Numbered from the stretch's first letter, positions 26,148 to 35,338 are shown. The stretch is DNA of 64,000 bases from Geminicoccus harenae (GCF_019800005.1 NZ_JABGCL010000002.1:222379-286378); one strand, 5' to 3'. The notes: generated by a model not told the origin, from the sequence alone. Program-made: numbers and translations.

Positions 26148-26209
26148 TTTTCTCACATCCAAGCCCTGGGTGTCCGTGACACATAGACGGCGCTGAGGGC
26201 TCTGTATCG

Positions 26210-26255
26210 ACCGGGTGGTCCAAACCGTTCGCGGTTCCACCCGGTTCTTTTTTTG
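26210..26255 (+). terminator. Intrinsic terminator, possibly ending a small RNA
   Basis: ACCGGGTGG (26210-26218) pairs perfectly with CCACCCGGT (26237-26245); an inner AACCG/CGGTT stem closes on TTCG, and TTCTTTTTTT follows. This is the only textbook intrinsic terminator in the window. Confidence 0.8.
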
Positions 26256-26340
26256 TCCGGCGCACTGCGCGCGCCTGCGCTTGCCCAAGCCCCCCGGTCC
26301 CGCCATGATCCGCGGCCTTCGGCAAGGATGGGGGCGAGGA

Positions 26341-27507
26341 ATGCGGATCGCGGCGTGCATGAACCGGCTCGGCACGGAGAGCGCCTTCGAGGTGCTGGCC
26401 AGGGCCGTGCGGCTGCAGGCGGAAGGCCGCTCGATCATCAATCTGGGCATCGGCCAGCCGGACTTCCCGACCCCGCCGCACATCGTGGACGCGGCGGTCA
26501 AGGCGCTCAAAGACGGCCATCACGGCTACACCCCTGCCAACGGCATCCTGAAGCTGCGCGAGGCGGTGGCCGCCGACATGTACCAGCGCCGCGGCGTGGA
26601 GGTCGACCCGGACCGGATCCTGGTGGTGCCGGGCGGCAAGGTGACGATGTTCTTCGCCATCCAGATGTTCGGCGAGCCGGGGGCCGAGATCATGTACCCG
26701 GACCCGGGCTTCCCGATCTATCGCTCGGTGATCGAGTTCACCGGTGCGAAGGCCGTGCCGATCCCGCTGCTGGAGGAAAAGGGCTTTTCCTTCTCGGCCG
26801 AGGACGTGCTGAGCCGGATCACGCCCAATACCCGCCTCATCATCGTCAACAGCCCCGCCAACCCCACGGGCGGTGTGGTGCCCCAGGAGGAGCTGGACCG
26901 GCTGGTGGACGGGCTGCGCGCGCATCCCGAGGTGGCGATCCTGTCGGACGAGATCTATGCGCGGATGGTCTATGACGGCGTGCCCCACGCCTCGCTCACC
27001 GGCTACCCGGAGATCCAGGACCGGCTGATCCTGCTGGACGGCTGGTCCAAGACCTATGCGATGACCGGCTGGCGGATGGGCTGGGGAGTTTGGCCCAAGT
27101 CCCTGATCGATCTCGCGACCCGCTTTGCCATCAACGTCCATTCCTGCGTCAACGCCTCGGCGCAGTATGCCGGCATCGCGGCGCTGGAAGGCCCGCAGGA
27201 TTCGGTCGACATGATGATGGCGGCGTTCGCCAAGCGGCGCGGCGTGATCGTGGACCGGCTGAACCGGCTGCCGGGCTTTTCCTGCGTGAACCCGGGCGGC
27301 GCGTTCTATGCGTTCCCCAACATCACCGGTACGGGCAAGAGCTCGCGCACCTTGCAGGACGAGATCCTGAACCAGGCCGGCGTGGCCCTGATCTCCGGGA
27401 CCAGCTTCGGCATCCATGGCGAGGGCTATCTGCGCTTCTCCTATGCAGCGTCGGTAGAGGCGATCGAGGAAGCATGCGACCGGATCGACCGCTACCTGCA
27501 GGGCTGA
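26341..27507 (+). CDS. PLP-dependent aminotransferase (class I/II, aspartate aminotransferase-like)
   Basis: A 388-residue fold-type I aminotransferase. Expected motifs are INLGIGQPDFPTPPHI at the N-terminus, Asn in NSPANPTGG, Asp/Tyr in LSDEIYARM, the PLP lysine in DGWSKTYAMTGWRMG, and the substrate Arg in YLRFSYAAS near the end. The AspC/aminotransferase subgroup Igamma fits best; the amino-acid substrate cannot be fixed. ATG 26341 follows a purine-rich GGGGGCGAGGA. The 3' end overlaps the next gene by 34 nt. Confidence 0.88.
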   Translation: MRIAACMNRLGTESAFEVLARAVRLQAEGRSIINLGIGQPDFPTPPHIVDAAVKALKDGHHGYTPANGILKLREAVAADMYQRRGVEVDPDRILVVPGGKVTMFFAIQMFGEPGAEIMYPDPGFPIYRSVIEFTGAKAVPIPLLEEKGFSFSAEDVLSRITPNTRLIIVNSPANPTGGVVPQEELDRLVDGLRAHPEVAILSDEIYARMVYDGVPHASLTGYPEIQDRLILLDGWSKTYAMTGWRMGWGVWPKSLIDLATRFAINVHSCVNASAQYAGIAALEGPQDSVDMMMAAFAKRRGVIVDRLNRLPGFSCVNPGGAFYAFPNITGTGKSSRTLQDEILNQAGVALISGTSFGIHGEGYLRFSYAASVEAIEEACDRIDRYLQG

Positions 27508-28100
27508 GCGAGGCGCCGAGCCTGGACGCGTTGCTGGCCGAGATCCGTGGCTGCCGGCGCTGCGCCGGGCTGCTGCCGCTGGGCCCAAGGCCGGTGGTGC
27601 GGCCCAAGCCCGGTGCCCGGCTGCTGATCGTGGGCCAGGCGCCGAGCACGCGCGTTCATGCCACCGGCATCCCCTGGAACGACCAGTCCGGCGAGCGGCT
27701 GCGGGCCTGGCTCGGGGTCGGGCGGGAACAGTTCTACGACGACCCGGCCATCGCGATCATGCCGATGGGCTTCTGCTATCCGGGCAAGGGCCGCTCCGGC
27801 GACCTGCCGCCGCGGCCGGAATGCGCGCTTGCCTGGCACGGGGCGCTGCTGCGCCACATGCCGGATTTGCGGCTGGTGCTGCTGGTCGGCGCATATGCGC
27901 AGCGGCACTATCTCGGTGCGAGCCTGCCGCTCACCGAGAACGTGCGCGGCTGGCGGACCGCACCCGCCCCGTTCTTCCCCCTGCCCCACCCGAGCCCGCG
28001 CAACATCGCCTGGTTCCAGCGCAACCCCTGGTTCGAGGCCGAGACCCTGGCGGACCTGCGCGCCCGGGTGAGCGGTCTGCTGGCGCCGGTGGCGGCGTGA
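27474..28100 (+). CDS. Uracil-DNA glycosylase superfamily protein (non-canonical)
   Basis: A 208-residue member of the UDG superfamily fold. It starts with LDALLAEIRGCRRCAG (a CxxC, as in Fe-S UDGs), and the active-site strand is LLIVGQAPSTRVHATGIPWNDQSG, where canonical family 4/5 proteins have GEAPG. Further C-terminal, PLPHPSPRNIAWFQRNPWF carries the His-x-Ser region. The unusual motif 1 and the partial Cys set make function in uracil removal uncertain. ATG 27474 (AGGA 4-5 nt upstream) lies inside the aminotransferase gene. It ends in a GTGA overlap with the next gene. Confidence 0.72.
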   Translation: MRPDRPLPAGLSEAPSLDALLAEIRGCRRCAGLLPLGPRPVVRPKPGARLLIVGQAPSTRVHATGIPWNDQSGERLRAWLGVGREQFYDDPAIAIMPMGFCYPGKGRSGDLPPRPECALAWHGALLRHMPDLRLVLLVGAYAQRHYLGASLPLTENVRGWRTAPAPFFPLPHPSPRNIAWFQRNPWFEAETLADLRARVSGLLAPVAA

Positions 28101-28756
28101 TTGCAGGACTGGAAGCCGGGCTGGCGGCGCATGGCCTCAGCCTGCTGGGCGGCTTCGTGCCGGAGCCGGGCGATGAGGTGCCGGGCGACCCGGCCACGGT
28201 GCTGCTGGTCGGCAATGTCGGCAGCGCCGTCCATCCGCATCTCCAGGCAGCGCCCGAGCGCGACGGGCCGCATCCTTTGGACCGCTGGACCCGGCGGGTC
28301 GTGGCGGAGGTCGCCGCACCGCTGGGGGCGGCCTGCCTGTTCCCGTTCGACGGGCCGCCCTTCCATCCGTTCCAGCGCTGGGCGATCCGGGCAGACGGCC
28401 GGTTCAGCGCCTCGCCGCTAGGGCTGCTGATCCACGAGCGCTATGGGCTGTGGGCGGCGCTGCGGGCGGCCCTGCTGCTCGACCGTCCGGTGGCGCTGCC
28501 GCGGTTCGAGGTGGTCGGCAGTCCCTGCCGGAGCTGCACCGGGCGGCCGTGCCTGACGACCTGCCCGGTCGGCGCATTCCGGCCGAATGGCTACCAGGTT
28601 GCCGCCTGCCGGGCGCATCTGGGCACGCTGTCCGGCCAGGACTGCATGATGGGCGGCTGCCTGGCCAGGCGTGCCTGCCCGGTGGGACGCGCGCACGCCT
28701 ATGACCGGCCGCACGCGGCGTTCCACATGCGGGCGTTCCGGGTGGGCGGAAGCTAG
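28097..28756 (+). CDS. 4Fe-4S ferredoxin-like protein, QueG C-terminal-like
   Basis: A 219-residue protein whose last third binds two Fe-S clusters: CRSCTGRPCLTTCPVGAF and, 40 residues on, CRAHL...QDCMMGGCLARRACP. This resembles the C-terminal cluster domain of QueG and reductive-dehalogenase-like proteins. The N-terminal two-thirds (VLLVGNVGSAVHPHL and LFPFDGPPFHPFQRWA) is conserved-looking but not recognised by me. It starts at GTG 28097 within the UDG stop codon, so it is tied to that gene. Redox role likely; substrate unknown. Confidence 0.65.
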   Translation: MIAGLEAGLAAHGLSLLGGFVPEPGDEVPGDPATVLLVGNVGSAVHPHLQAAPERDGPHPLDRWTRRVVAEVAAPLGAACLFPFDGPPFHPFQRWAIRADGRFSASPLGLLIHERYGLWAALRAALLLDRPVALPRFEVVGSPCRSCTGRPCLTTCPVGAFRPNGYQVAACRAHLGTLSGQDCMMGGCLARRACPVGRAHAYDRPHAAFHMRAFRVGGS

Positions 28757-28782
28757 GCGGCGGTGTTCGGCGCCTTGCCTGC

Positions 28783-29931
28783 CTAGGCTTCGGCCGCCGC
28801 CAGGGCGCTTTCCAGGTCGGCGATCAGGTCGCCCACGTCCTCCGCCCCCACCGAAAGCCGCAGCAGGTTGGCGGGTGCCGGCGAGCTCGGGCCCTCGATC
28901 GAGGCGCGGTGCTCCAGGAGGCTTTCCACCCCGCCGAGCGAGGTCGCGCGTTTCCACAAGCGGACATTGGCGGCGGTCGCGACCGCCGCCTGCTCCCCGC
29001 CTTGGACCAGGATGGAGAGCATCCCGCCAAAGCCGCCCTGCATCTGGCGCGCGGCCAGGGTGTGGCCCTTGTGGGTGGGCAGGCCGGGGTAGAGGACGCG
29101 CTCGACCCTGGGGTGCTCCTGGAGGCGGGCTGCGAGGTGCATGGCGTTGCCGCAGGCGGCGCGCAGGCGCAGGTGGAGCGTGCGCAGGCCGCGCGTGAGG
29201 AGCCAGGCCTCGAAGGGCCCGAGGATGGCGCCCCCGTCGTGGCGGATCGTGCGGATGCGGGGCCAGATCTCCCCATCGGTGCGCCGGGTGACCAGCGCGC
29301 CCGCCACCACGTCGCTGTGGCCGTTCAGGTACTTGGTCGCCGAGTGCATGACGAGGTCGGCGCCGAGATCCAGCGGCCGGGTGAGCAGCGGCGTCGGCAC
29401 GGTGTTGTCGACCGCGACCAGGGCGCCTGCCGCGTGGGCAAGCTCGGAAAGGGCGGCGATGTCGCTCACCGCCCAGGTCGGGTTGGCCGGCGTCTCCAGC
29501 CAGAGAAGGCGCGTGCGGCCCGGGCGCAGGGCGGCGTGCACCGCCTCGGGCTCGGTCGTGTCGACCAGCGCCACCTCCAGCCCCCAGGCTGTGGCGGTCT
29601 CGAGCAGCCACTTGCGCAGGCCCCAGTACATCACTTCGGGGACCACCACATGGTCGCCCGGCCGGAGCGCCTGGAACACTGCGGTCGCCGCCGCCATGCC
29701 GGACGAGAACAGCAGCGCTTCGGCCCCGCCTTCCAGCCCTGCCAGCACCGCCTCGGCCGGCTGGTAGGTGGGGTTGCGGTCCCGGGCATAGTCGAAGCCG
29801 CGGCGGTACGCGTTGTCCGGGTCGCGCAGGAAGGTCGTGCTCGGCTGCAGCGGCGGGATGAGGCCGCCCGTGGCCGGGTCCTCGAAGCCGGCGGCCTGGG
29901 CCAGCAGGGTTTCGGGCCTGAGCTCCATCAT
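28783..29931 (-). CDS. Trans-sulfuration PLP enzyme (cystathionine gamma-synthase/beta-lyase family)
   Basis: A 382-residue Cys/Met metabolism PLP enzyme. It has FDYARDRNPTYQPAEAVLAGLE, GGAEALLFSSGMAA (PLP-phosphate), ETPANPTW, the Asp in VAVDNTVPTP and the PLP lysine in HSATKYLNGHSDVVAG. The family includes cystathionine beta-lyase, gamma-synthase and sulfhydrylases, which residue choice alone does not separate here. The shape of the N-terminus (ATGGLIPPLQPSTTFLRD) is common to the whole group. It is the first gene past the long oxidoreductase and is read in the same direction. Confidence 0.85.
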   Translation of the reverse strand: MMELRPETLLAQAAGFEDPATGGLIPPLQPSTTFLRDPDNAYRRGFDYARDRNPTYQPAEAVLAGLEGGAEALLFSSGMAAATAVFQALRPGDHVVVPEVMYWGLRKWLLETATAWGLEVALVDTTEPEAVHAALRPGRTRLLWLETPANPTWAVSDIAALSELAHAAGALVAVDNTVPTPLLTRPLDLGADLVMHSATKYLNGHSDVVAGALVTRRTDGEIWPRIRTIRHDGGAILGPFEAWLLTRGLRTLHLRLRAACGNAMHLAARLQEHPRVERVLYPGLPTHKGHTLAARQMQGGFGGMLSILVQGGEQAAVATAANVRLWKRATSLGGVESLLEHRASIEGPSSPAPANLLRLSVGAEDVGDLIADLESALAAAEA

Positions 29932-29971
29932 GCTCCTCTTTCCAGTGCGCCGTGCGGATCGCCGGCCCTGG

Positions 29972-32900
29972 CTATTCCGCCGCGACCAGCACCGGCTGCT
30001 CCGGCCTGGCGCGGAAGCGGGCCAGCAGCTCGGCCTCGCGCGCCTTGGCGGCCTGGAGGTTGCGTTCCTTGACGTGGCCGAAGCCGCGGATCCGGGACGG
30101 GATCGCCGCCAGCTCCTCGGCCAGTGTGCGGTTGGCAGGCGTGAGGCCGGCCAGCAGCTCCTCGACCAGGGTCTCGTACTGGCCGATCAGGGCGCGCTCG
30201 GTGCGGCGCTCCTCCGTGCGGCCGAACGGATCGAAGGGGGTGAAGCGCAGCGCCTTGCCGTGGCGGAGCAGGCGGAAGGCGTGGCGCATCCAGGGGCCGA
30301 AGGTCGACTTGCGCAGATGGCCGGTCGCATGGTCGCGGCTGGCGAGCATGGGCGGGGCCAGGTGGAAGGTCAGCTTGCCGGTCGACTGGAACTCGTGGGC
30401 GAGCTGGGCCTGGAAGGAGGGGTGGCTCCACAGGCGCGCCACCTCGTACTCGTCCTTGAACGCCATCAATTTGAAAAGATTCTCGGCGACGGTGCGGGCC
30501 AACGCCTCGGTGCCGAGCTTGGTCCGCTCGACCAGGCGGACGCGCTTGACCAGCCGCTCGTAGCGCTCGGCATAGCGGCGGTCCTGGTAGTCGGTCAGGA
30601 ACGCCATGCGCCGGGCGATCAGCTCGTCCAGGTCGGCCGGTGGGGCGGTGGGCACGGGCGGCGGGGCCAGCTCGGCCACGACGGCCGCGTGGTCGTGGGC
30701 GGCACGGCGGCCGAGCGTGAAGGCGGACTGGTTCATCGCCACCGCGACGCCGTTCAGCTCGATGGCGCGCATCAAGGCGTCCAGGCCCAGCGGGATCAGG
30801 CCGCGCTGCCAGGCATAGCCGACCATGAACAGGTTGGTGGCGATGCTGTCGCCGATCAGGCCGGTGGCGATCCGGCTGCCGTCGACGAACTCGGCCAGGC
30901 CCTCGCCCGTGGCCCGGGTGATGGCACGGCGCAGGCGCTCGGCCGGGAAGGAGAAATCGGCGTTGCGGGTGAAGTCGCCGGTAAACGTCTCCTCCAGGTT
31001 CACGACCGCCCGGGTGACCCCGGCGCGCACCGTGGCGAGGGCCGGCTTGCTGGCGGCCACCACCTGATCACAGCCGATCAGGACCTTTGCCCCGCCGGCG
31101 GCGACCCGCGGCGAGCCGATCTCGTCCGCGCTCTTCGCGATCTTCAGGTGCGACAGGACGGCACCGCCCTTCTGGGCGAGGCCAATCATGTCGATCGCGG
31201 CGATGCCCTTGTTCTCCAGATGCGCCGCCATGCCGAGCAATGCGGCGATCGTGACCACGCCGGTGCCGCCGATGCCGGTGACGATGATCCCGTAGGTGCC
31301 CTCGATCGCCGGGAGCGCCGGCATGGGCAGGTCGGCGGCGGTGGCCGTGAGGTCGCGCCGCTGGCCCTTCTTCAGGACGGCGCCCTCGATCGTCACGAAG
31401 GACGGGCAGAAGCCCTTCAGGCAGGAGAAGTCCTTGTTGCAGGCGGACTGGTCGATCTTCCGCTTGCGGCCGAGTTCGGTCTCGACCGGCTGGACCGCCA
31501 CGCAGTTGGACTGCACGCCGCAGTCGCCGCAGCCCTCGCAGACCAGCTCGTTGATCACGACACGCTTGTCGGGGTTGGGGAACTCGCCGCGCTTGCGGCG
31601 GCGACGCTTCTCGGCGGCACAGGTCTGGTCATAGACCATCGCGGTGACGCCCGGCACGGTGCGCAGGCGGCGCTGCAGCGCGTCCAGCTCGTCGCGATGA
31701 TGGATCTTCACCCCGTCGGCCAGGTCGTAGCCGATCGGGTATTTGTGCGGCTCATCGGTGACGACGTGGATCTCCTGCACGCCCTCGGCATGGAGCAGCC
31801 GCGTCACCTCGGCGACGTCGAGATTGGCGGTCTCCATCTTCTGGCCGCCAGTCATCGCGACCGCGTCGTTGTACAGGATCTTGAAGGTGACGTTGGCCTT
31901 GGCGGCCATGGCGGCGCGGATCGCCAGCGAGCCGGAATGGTAGAAGGTGCCGTCGCCGATGTTCTGGAAGACGTGCGACCTTGTGGAGAACGGCGCCTCG
32001 CCCAGCCAGGACGCCCCTTCCCCGCCCATCTGGGTGTAGCGGGCGGTGTCGCGGTCCATCCACTGGGCCATGTAATGGCAGCCGATCCCGGCGCGGGCCT
32101 TGCTGCCTTCCGGCACCTTCGTGGAGGTGTTGTGCGGGCAGCCCGGGCAGAAATAGGGCAGCCGCAGCATGGCCGGGTCGTCCGTGGTCACGGCGACCCG
32201 GGCCTCCACCTCGGCGACCCGCTCGGCCAGTTCGGGATCATGGGTCCGCTCCAGCAGAGCGCGGCCGATCGCGAGCGCTACCTGGTTGGAGTTGATCGCA
32301 CCCCAGGACGGGAACAGGGTCCGGCCCATCCGGTCGTGCTTGCCCTCGATCACCGGCGCGTTCGGCTGGCCGTACAGCAGGCTGCGGACCTGGTCCTCGA
32401 CCAGGGGGCGCTTTTCCTCGACCACGATCAGGCGGGACAGGCCGCGCGCCGCCTCCTCCAGGCCGCGCGGCTCGAGCGGCCAGCTCATGCCGACCTTGTA
32501 GACGCGCAGGCCAAGCTGGCGGGCGCGGGCCTCGTCGATGCCGAGATCGTCCAGGGCCTGGACCGTATCCAGCCAGGCCTTGCCGGTGGTGGCGACACCC
32601 AGCCAGGCATCCTCGCCGCCCATGACGGTCCGGTCCAGCCGGTTGGCGCGGGCGAACGCCTTGGCCGCCTCCAGCTTGAAGCGGTGGAGGCGCTCCTCCA
32701 TGGCGAGCGGCGTATCCGGCCAGCGGATGTTCAGCCCGCCCTCGGGCAGCGGGAAGTCGTCGGGCAGCGCGATCGGCAGGCGGGCCGGGTCGATCTCGGC
32801 GGACACGGTGCTTTCCACCGTGTCGTGCACGCATTTCAGGGCCACGAGCGCGCCGGAATAGCGCGACATGGCGATGCCGATGAGGCCGTAGTCCAGGATC

Positions 32901-33436
32901 TCCTGCACGCCCGCCGGGTTCAGCACCGGGATCATCGCGTCGATCATCGCCGGCTCGGACTGGTGCGCCGTGGTCGAGCTCTCGCAGGTATGATCGTCGC
33001 CGAGCAGGCAGAGATAGCCGCCATGGGCGGCGGTGCCGAACAGGTTGGCGTGGCGCAGCGCGTCGCCGGAGCGGTCCACGCCAGGGCCCTTGGCGTACCA
33101 GATGGCGAACACGCCATCATACTTGTTCTCGCCGTCCAGCGCGGCCTGCTGGGTGCCCGAGCAGGCGGTGGCGGCCAGGTCCTCGTTCACGCCCGGCTGG
33201 AACACGACATGGTGCTCGTCCAGGAGCTTTTTGGCCCGGGTGAGCTGCTGGTCGTACTGGCCGAGCGGCGAGCCGCGATAGCCCGAGATGTAGCCGGCTG
33301 TGTTCAGCCCGGCCGCCAGGTCGCGGCGGCGCTGCTCCAGCGGCAGGCGGACCAGGGCCTGGATCCCGGTCAGGAACACCCGGCCCTTGGGCTTCAGATA
33401 TTTGTCATCGAGGCTGACCGTCTGCAGGTCCGTCAT
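29972..33436 (-). CDS. Indolepyruvate ferredoxin oxidoreductase (fused alpha-beta)
   Basis: An 1154-residue single-chain indolepyruvate:ferredoxin oxidoreductase that decarboxylates aryl-pyruvates to aryl-acetyl-CoA using TPP. The N-terminal half carries a pyrimidine-binding domain (GTQQAALDGENKYDG) and a TPP domain (IGCHYMAQWMDRD, IGDGTFYHSG). The middle has cysteines for a 4Fe-4S cluster (VCEGCGDCGVQSNC, then CNKDFSCLKGFCP). The C-terminal third is the gamma/IorB-like part (VTGIGGTGVVTIAALLGMAA). The fused form is typical of alphaproteobacteria. ATG 33436 has a GGGAG upstream; the frame to 33544 is not conserved. Its 1285-residue opposite-strand frame is a codon shadow. Confidence 0.92.
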   Translation of the reverse strand: MTDLQTVSLDDKYLKPKGRVFLTGIQALVRLPLEQRRRDLAAGLNTAGYISGYRGSPLGQYDQQLTRAKKLLDEHHVVFQPGVNEDLAATACSGTQQAALDGENKYDGVFAIWYAKGPGVDRSGDALRHANLFGTAAHGGYLCLLGDDHTCESSTTAHQSEPAMIDAMIPVLNPAGVQEILDYGLIGIAMSRYSGALVALKCVHDTVESTVSAEIDPARLPIALPDDFPLPEGGLNIRWPDTPLAMEERLHRFKLEAAKAFARANRLDRTVMGGEDAWLGVATTGKAWLDTVQALDDLGIDEARARQLGLRVYKVGMSWPLEPRGLEEAARGLSRLIVVEEKRPLVEDQVRSLLYGQPNAPVIEGKHDRMGRTLFPSWGAINSNQVALAIGRALLERTHDPELAERVAEVEARVAVTTDDPAMLRLPYFCPGCPHNTSTKVPEGSKARAGIGCHYMAQWMDRDTARYTQMGGEGASWLGEAPFSTRSHVFQNIGDGTFYHSGSLAIRAAMAAKANVTFKILYNDAVAMTGGQKMETANLDVAEVTRLLHAEGVQEIHVVTDEPHKYPIGYDLADGVKIHHRDELDALQRRLRTVPGVTAMVYDQTCAAEKRRRRKRGEFPNPDKRVVINELVCEGCGDCGVQSNCVAVQPVETELGRKRKIDQSACNKDFSCLKGFCPSFVTIEGAVLKKGQRRDLTATAADLPMPALPAIEGTYGIIVTGIGGTGVVTIAALLGMAAHLENKGIAAIDMIGLAQKGGAVLSHLKIAKSADEIGSPRVAAGGAKVLIGCDQVVAASKPALATVRAGVTRAVVNLEETFTGDFTRNADFSFPAERLRRAITRATGEGLAEFVDGSRIATGLIGDSIATNLFMVGYAWQRGLIPLGLDALMRAIELNGVAVAMNQSAFTLGRRAAHDHAAVVAELAPPPVPTAPPADLDELIARRMAFLTDYQDRRYAERYERLVKRVRLVERTKLGTEALARTVAENLFKLMAFKDEYEVARLWSHPSFQAQLAHEFQSTGKLTFHLAPPMLASRDHATGHLRKSTFGPWMRHAFRLLRHGKALRFTPFDPFGRTEERRTERALIGQYETLVEELLAGLTPANRTLAEELAAIPSRIRGFGHVKERNLQAAKAREAELLARFRARPEQPVLVAAE

Positions 33437-33580
33437 CCTCGAATTCTCCCTGCTCCGCTCCCGGCACCGCGCCGGCAGGAGCCGGGGCGGACCGCCCGGG
33501 AAGCCCCGGATCGCCGGGCGCACGACAAAGCGCACCGGCTCCACCCTCTTAGATGGGCATCCTACCGCGTCCTGTCACCC

Positions 33581-33616
33581 GGGTTGCGGCACCGACATCC
33601 ACCGGCACCGCAACCC
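33581..33616. repeat. Imperfect hairpin between the SDR gene and the oxidoreductase gene
   Basis: GGGTTGCGG (33581-33589) pairs perfectly with CCGCAACCC (33608-33616), with a further CCG/CGG pair inside. It lies 8 nt past the SDR stop on the minus strand and may attenuate or terminate that transcript; no T-run follows. Confidence 0.45.
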
Positions 33617-33623
33617 CATGGGG

Positions 33624-34388
33624 TCACGGCATCAGCTGGCCGCCGTTCACCTCGATCACCTGGCCGGTGATGTAGCCGGCGAGCTTCTCCGAGGCGAGGA
33701 ACAGGAAGGCGCCGGCACAGTCCTCGCTCACCCCCAGCCGCTGCATCGGGATGCGCTGGCGGACCTGCTCCAGCCGCTCGGGCGTGGAGTAGATGTCGTG
33801 GAAATAGGTGTGGATCACGCCGGGCGAGACCGCATTCACCCGGATACCCTGCGGGGCCAGTTCGGTGGCGATCGACTTGGTGTAGGTCGAGACGAAGCCC
33901 TTGGCGCTGGCATAGAGCGCGGCACCGGCGGCACCGCCGTTGCGCGCGGCGATCGAGCTGGTGTTGACGATGTTGCCCTTGCTCTGCACCAGGGCCGGCA
34001 GGGCCACCCGGGTCGCGGTCATCACCGAGCGGGCGTTCAGGTCCATGACGCGGTCATAGGCCTCGTCATCGCTCTCCTCGAGCGGGAAGCGCGCGACCAT
34101 GTGGCCGGCATTGTTCACCAGCACGTCCAGGCCGCCCAGCTTGCCGATGGCGTCCTCGATCACCGACTTGACCGCGTCGGTCCTGGAGAAGTCGCCGCCG
34201 AACACCGGGGCACCGCCCAGCTCGGCAGCGAGCGCCTCGGCCTTTTCCCGGTTCTTGTTGTAGTGGATCGCGACCTTCGCCCCGGCCTCGGCGAACGCCT
34301 TGGCCGCCGCGGCGCCGATGCCGATCGAGCCACCCGTCACCAGAACGCGCTTGCCGCCCAGTCCGAAGCCGTCGTAACCGCCTGTCAC
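33624..34388 (-). CDS. Short-chain dehydrogenase/reductase
   Basis: A 254-residue classical SDR. It has the NAD(P) motif TGGSIGIG, NNAGHMVA at beta-4, catalytic Ser/Tyr/Lys (NTSSIAARNG, then YASAKGF), and the VSPGVI cofactor loop. The Asn-rich VAIHYNKNREKAEAL after the Rossmann strand favours NADP. The substrate could be a sugar, alcohol or 3-oxoacyl group. It sits upstream of the indolepyruvate oxidoreductase, same strand, 187 bp away, but with a hairpin between. It is divergent from a HAD gene, with only 37 bp between starts. Confidence 0.85.
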   Translation of the reverse strand: MTGGYDGFGLGGKRVLVTGGSIGIGAAAAKAFAEAGAKVAIHYNKNREKAEALAAELGGAPVFGGDFSRTDAVKSVIEDAIGKLGGLDVLVNNAGHMVARFPLEESDDEAYDRVMDLNARSVMTATRVALPALVQSKGNIVNTSSIAARNGGAAGAALYASAKGFVSTYTKSIATELAPQGIRVNAVSPGVIHTYFHDIYSTPERLEQVRQRIPMQRLGVSEDCAGAFLFLASEKLAGYITGQVIEVNGGQLMP

Positions 34389-34425
34389 CTGTCATCCCCG
34401 AAACGTGTCACTGGAGCCCGGAACC

Positions 34426-35301
34426 ATGAGCGAGCCCCGCATCCTTGAGGGGCTCGGCAGCATCGCCGAGCAGTACGATGGCTTCATTCTGGACCAGTGG
34501 GGCGTGCTGCACAACGGCAGGGCTCCCTACCCGGGCGTGGTCGAGGCGCTGGAAGCCATGCGTGCTGCCGGCAAGCGCATCTGCCTTCTGACCAATAGCG
34601 GCCGGCGCGCCCGGATGAACCGGGACCGCCTGCTGGAAATGGGCTTCCCGCCGGAAAGCTATCACGGGCTGATCACCTCGGGCGAGGCCGCCTGGCTGGG
34701 GCTGCACGACCGCAAGGACCCGCGTCTGGCCGAGCTCGGCAAGAAGGCGCTGCTGATCACGCGCGACAACGACCTGGAGGTGGTCGAGGGGCTGGGCCTC
34801 CATCTCACCAGCGACCCGGGCCAGGCCGACTTCGTCTATCTGTCGGGGGTCGACAGCCCGCCCATGACGCTGGAGGACTACGAGCCGACCCTCCGGGAGG
34901 CGGCGGCACTGAGCCTGCCGATGATCTGCTCCAACCCGGACCGGATCGCGGTGAGCGCCGACGGGCTCCTGATCGCGCCTGGGACGATCGCGGCGCGCTA
35001 CGAGGAGCTGGGCGGCCGGGTCTATTATTTCGGCAAGCCGAACCGGCCGATCTACGAGGCCTGCCTGACCGTGCTGGAGGGGATCAGCCCGGAGCGGATC
35101 CTGTGCGTGGGCGACAGCCTGGAGCACGACATCGCGGGTGCGGTCGGCATGGGCATGGACAGCTGCTTCGTCATGCAGGGCATCCATGCCGAGCATTTTC
35201 CCGAGGACCTGCCGGCCGACCGGCTGGCGCTCCGGGTGCGCGAGCTGGCGGAGCGCTACGAGACCATGCCGCGCTACGCGATCCATCGCACGACCTGGTA
35301 G
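34426..35301 (+). CDS. HAD-superfamily phosphatase, class IIA (TIGR01459-type)
   Basis: A 291-residue HAD hydrolase with the cap IIA layout of NagD/glycerol-phosphate phosphatases. Nucleophile region FILDQWGVLHNG, motif II LLTNSGRRA, then ICSNPDRIAVS in the cap, and motifs III-IV in YFGKPNRPIYEACL and ILCVGDSLEHDIAGAVG. It dephosphorylates small phosphometabolites; the true one is unknown. I start at ATG 34426 (GGAG upstream). The PfkB-family kinase follows after 37 bp, so an opposing or salvage function is possible. Confidence 0.85.
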   Translation: MSEPRILEGLGSIAEQYDGFILDQWGVLHNGRAPYPGVVEALEAMRAAGKRICLLTNSGRRARMNRDRLLEMGFPPESYHGLITSGEAAWLGLHDRKDPRLAELGKKALLITRDNDLEVVEGLGLHLTSDPGQADFVYLSGVDSPPMTLEDYEPTLREAAALSLPMICSNPDRIAVSADGLLIAPGTIAARYEELGGRVYYFGKPNRPIYEACLTVLEGISPERILCVGDSLEHDIAGAVGMGMDSCFVMQGIHAEHFPEDLPADRLALRVRELAERYETMPRYAIHRTTW

Positions 35302-35338
35302 GGCAACGAACAATCAATCCATGGGTGGGGCTGACTGA

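Larger units (their letters stand above)
25972..26340. other. Gap of 369 bp with a palindrome and an orphan intrinsic terminator
   Basis: The gap lies between tatA (minus) and the aminotransferase (plus). It has no convincing ORF. It holds a 7-bp palindrome near 26132-26147 and a strong intrinsic terminator at 26210-26255. Because the terminator points along the plus strand but no gene ends just before it, a short RNA of up to about 200 nt ending there is the natural reading. Confidence 0.55.

Noticed and set aside
29813..33670. 1285-residue plus-strand open frame opposite the indolepyruvate oxidoreductase
   Set aside because: Low-complexity Gly/Arg/His-rich composition without any domain; it is a codon shadow of the real minus-strand gene, which shows TPP and Fe-S motifs.
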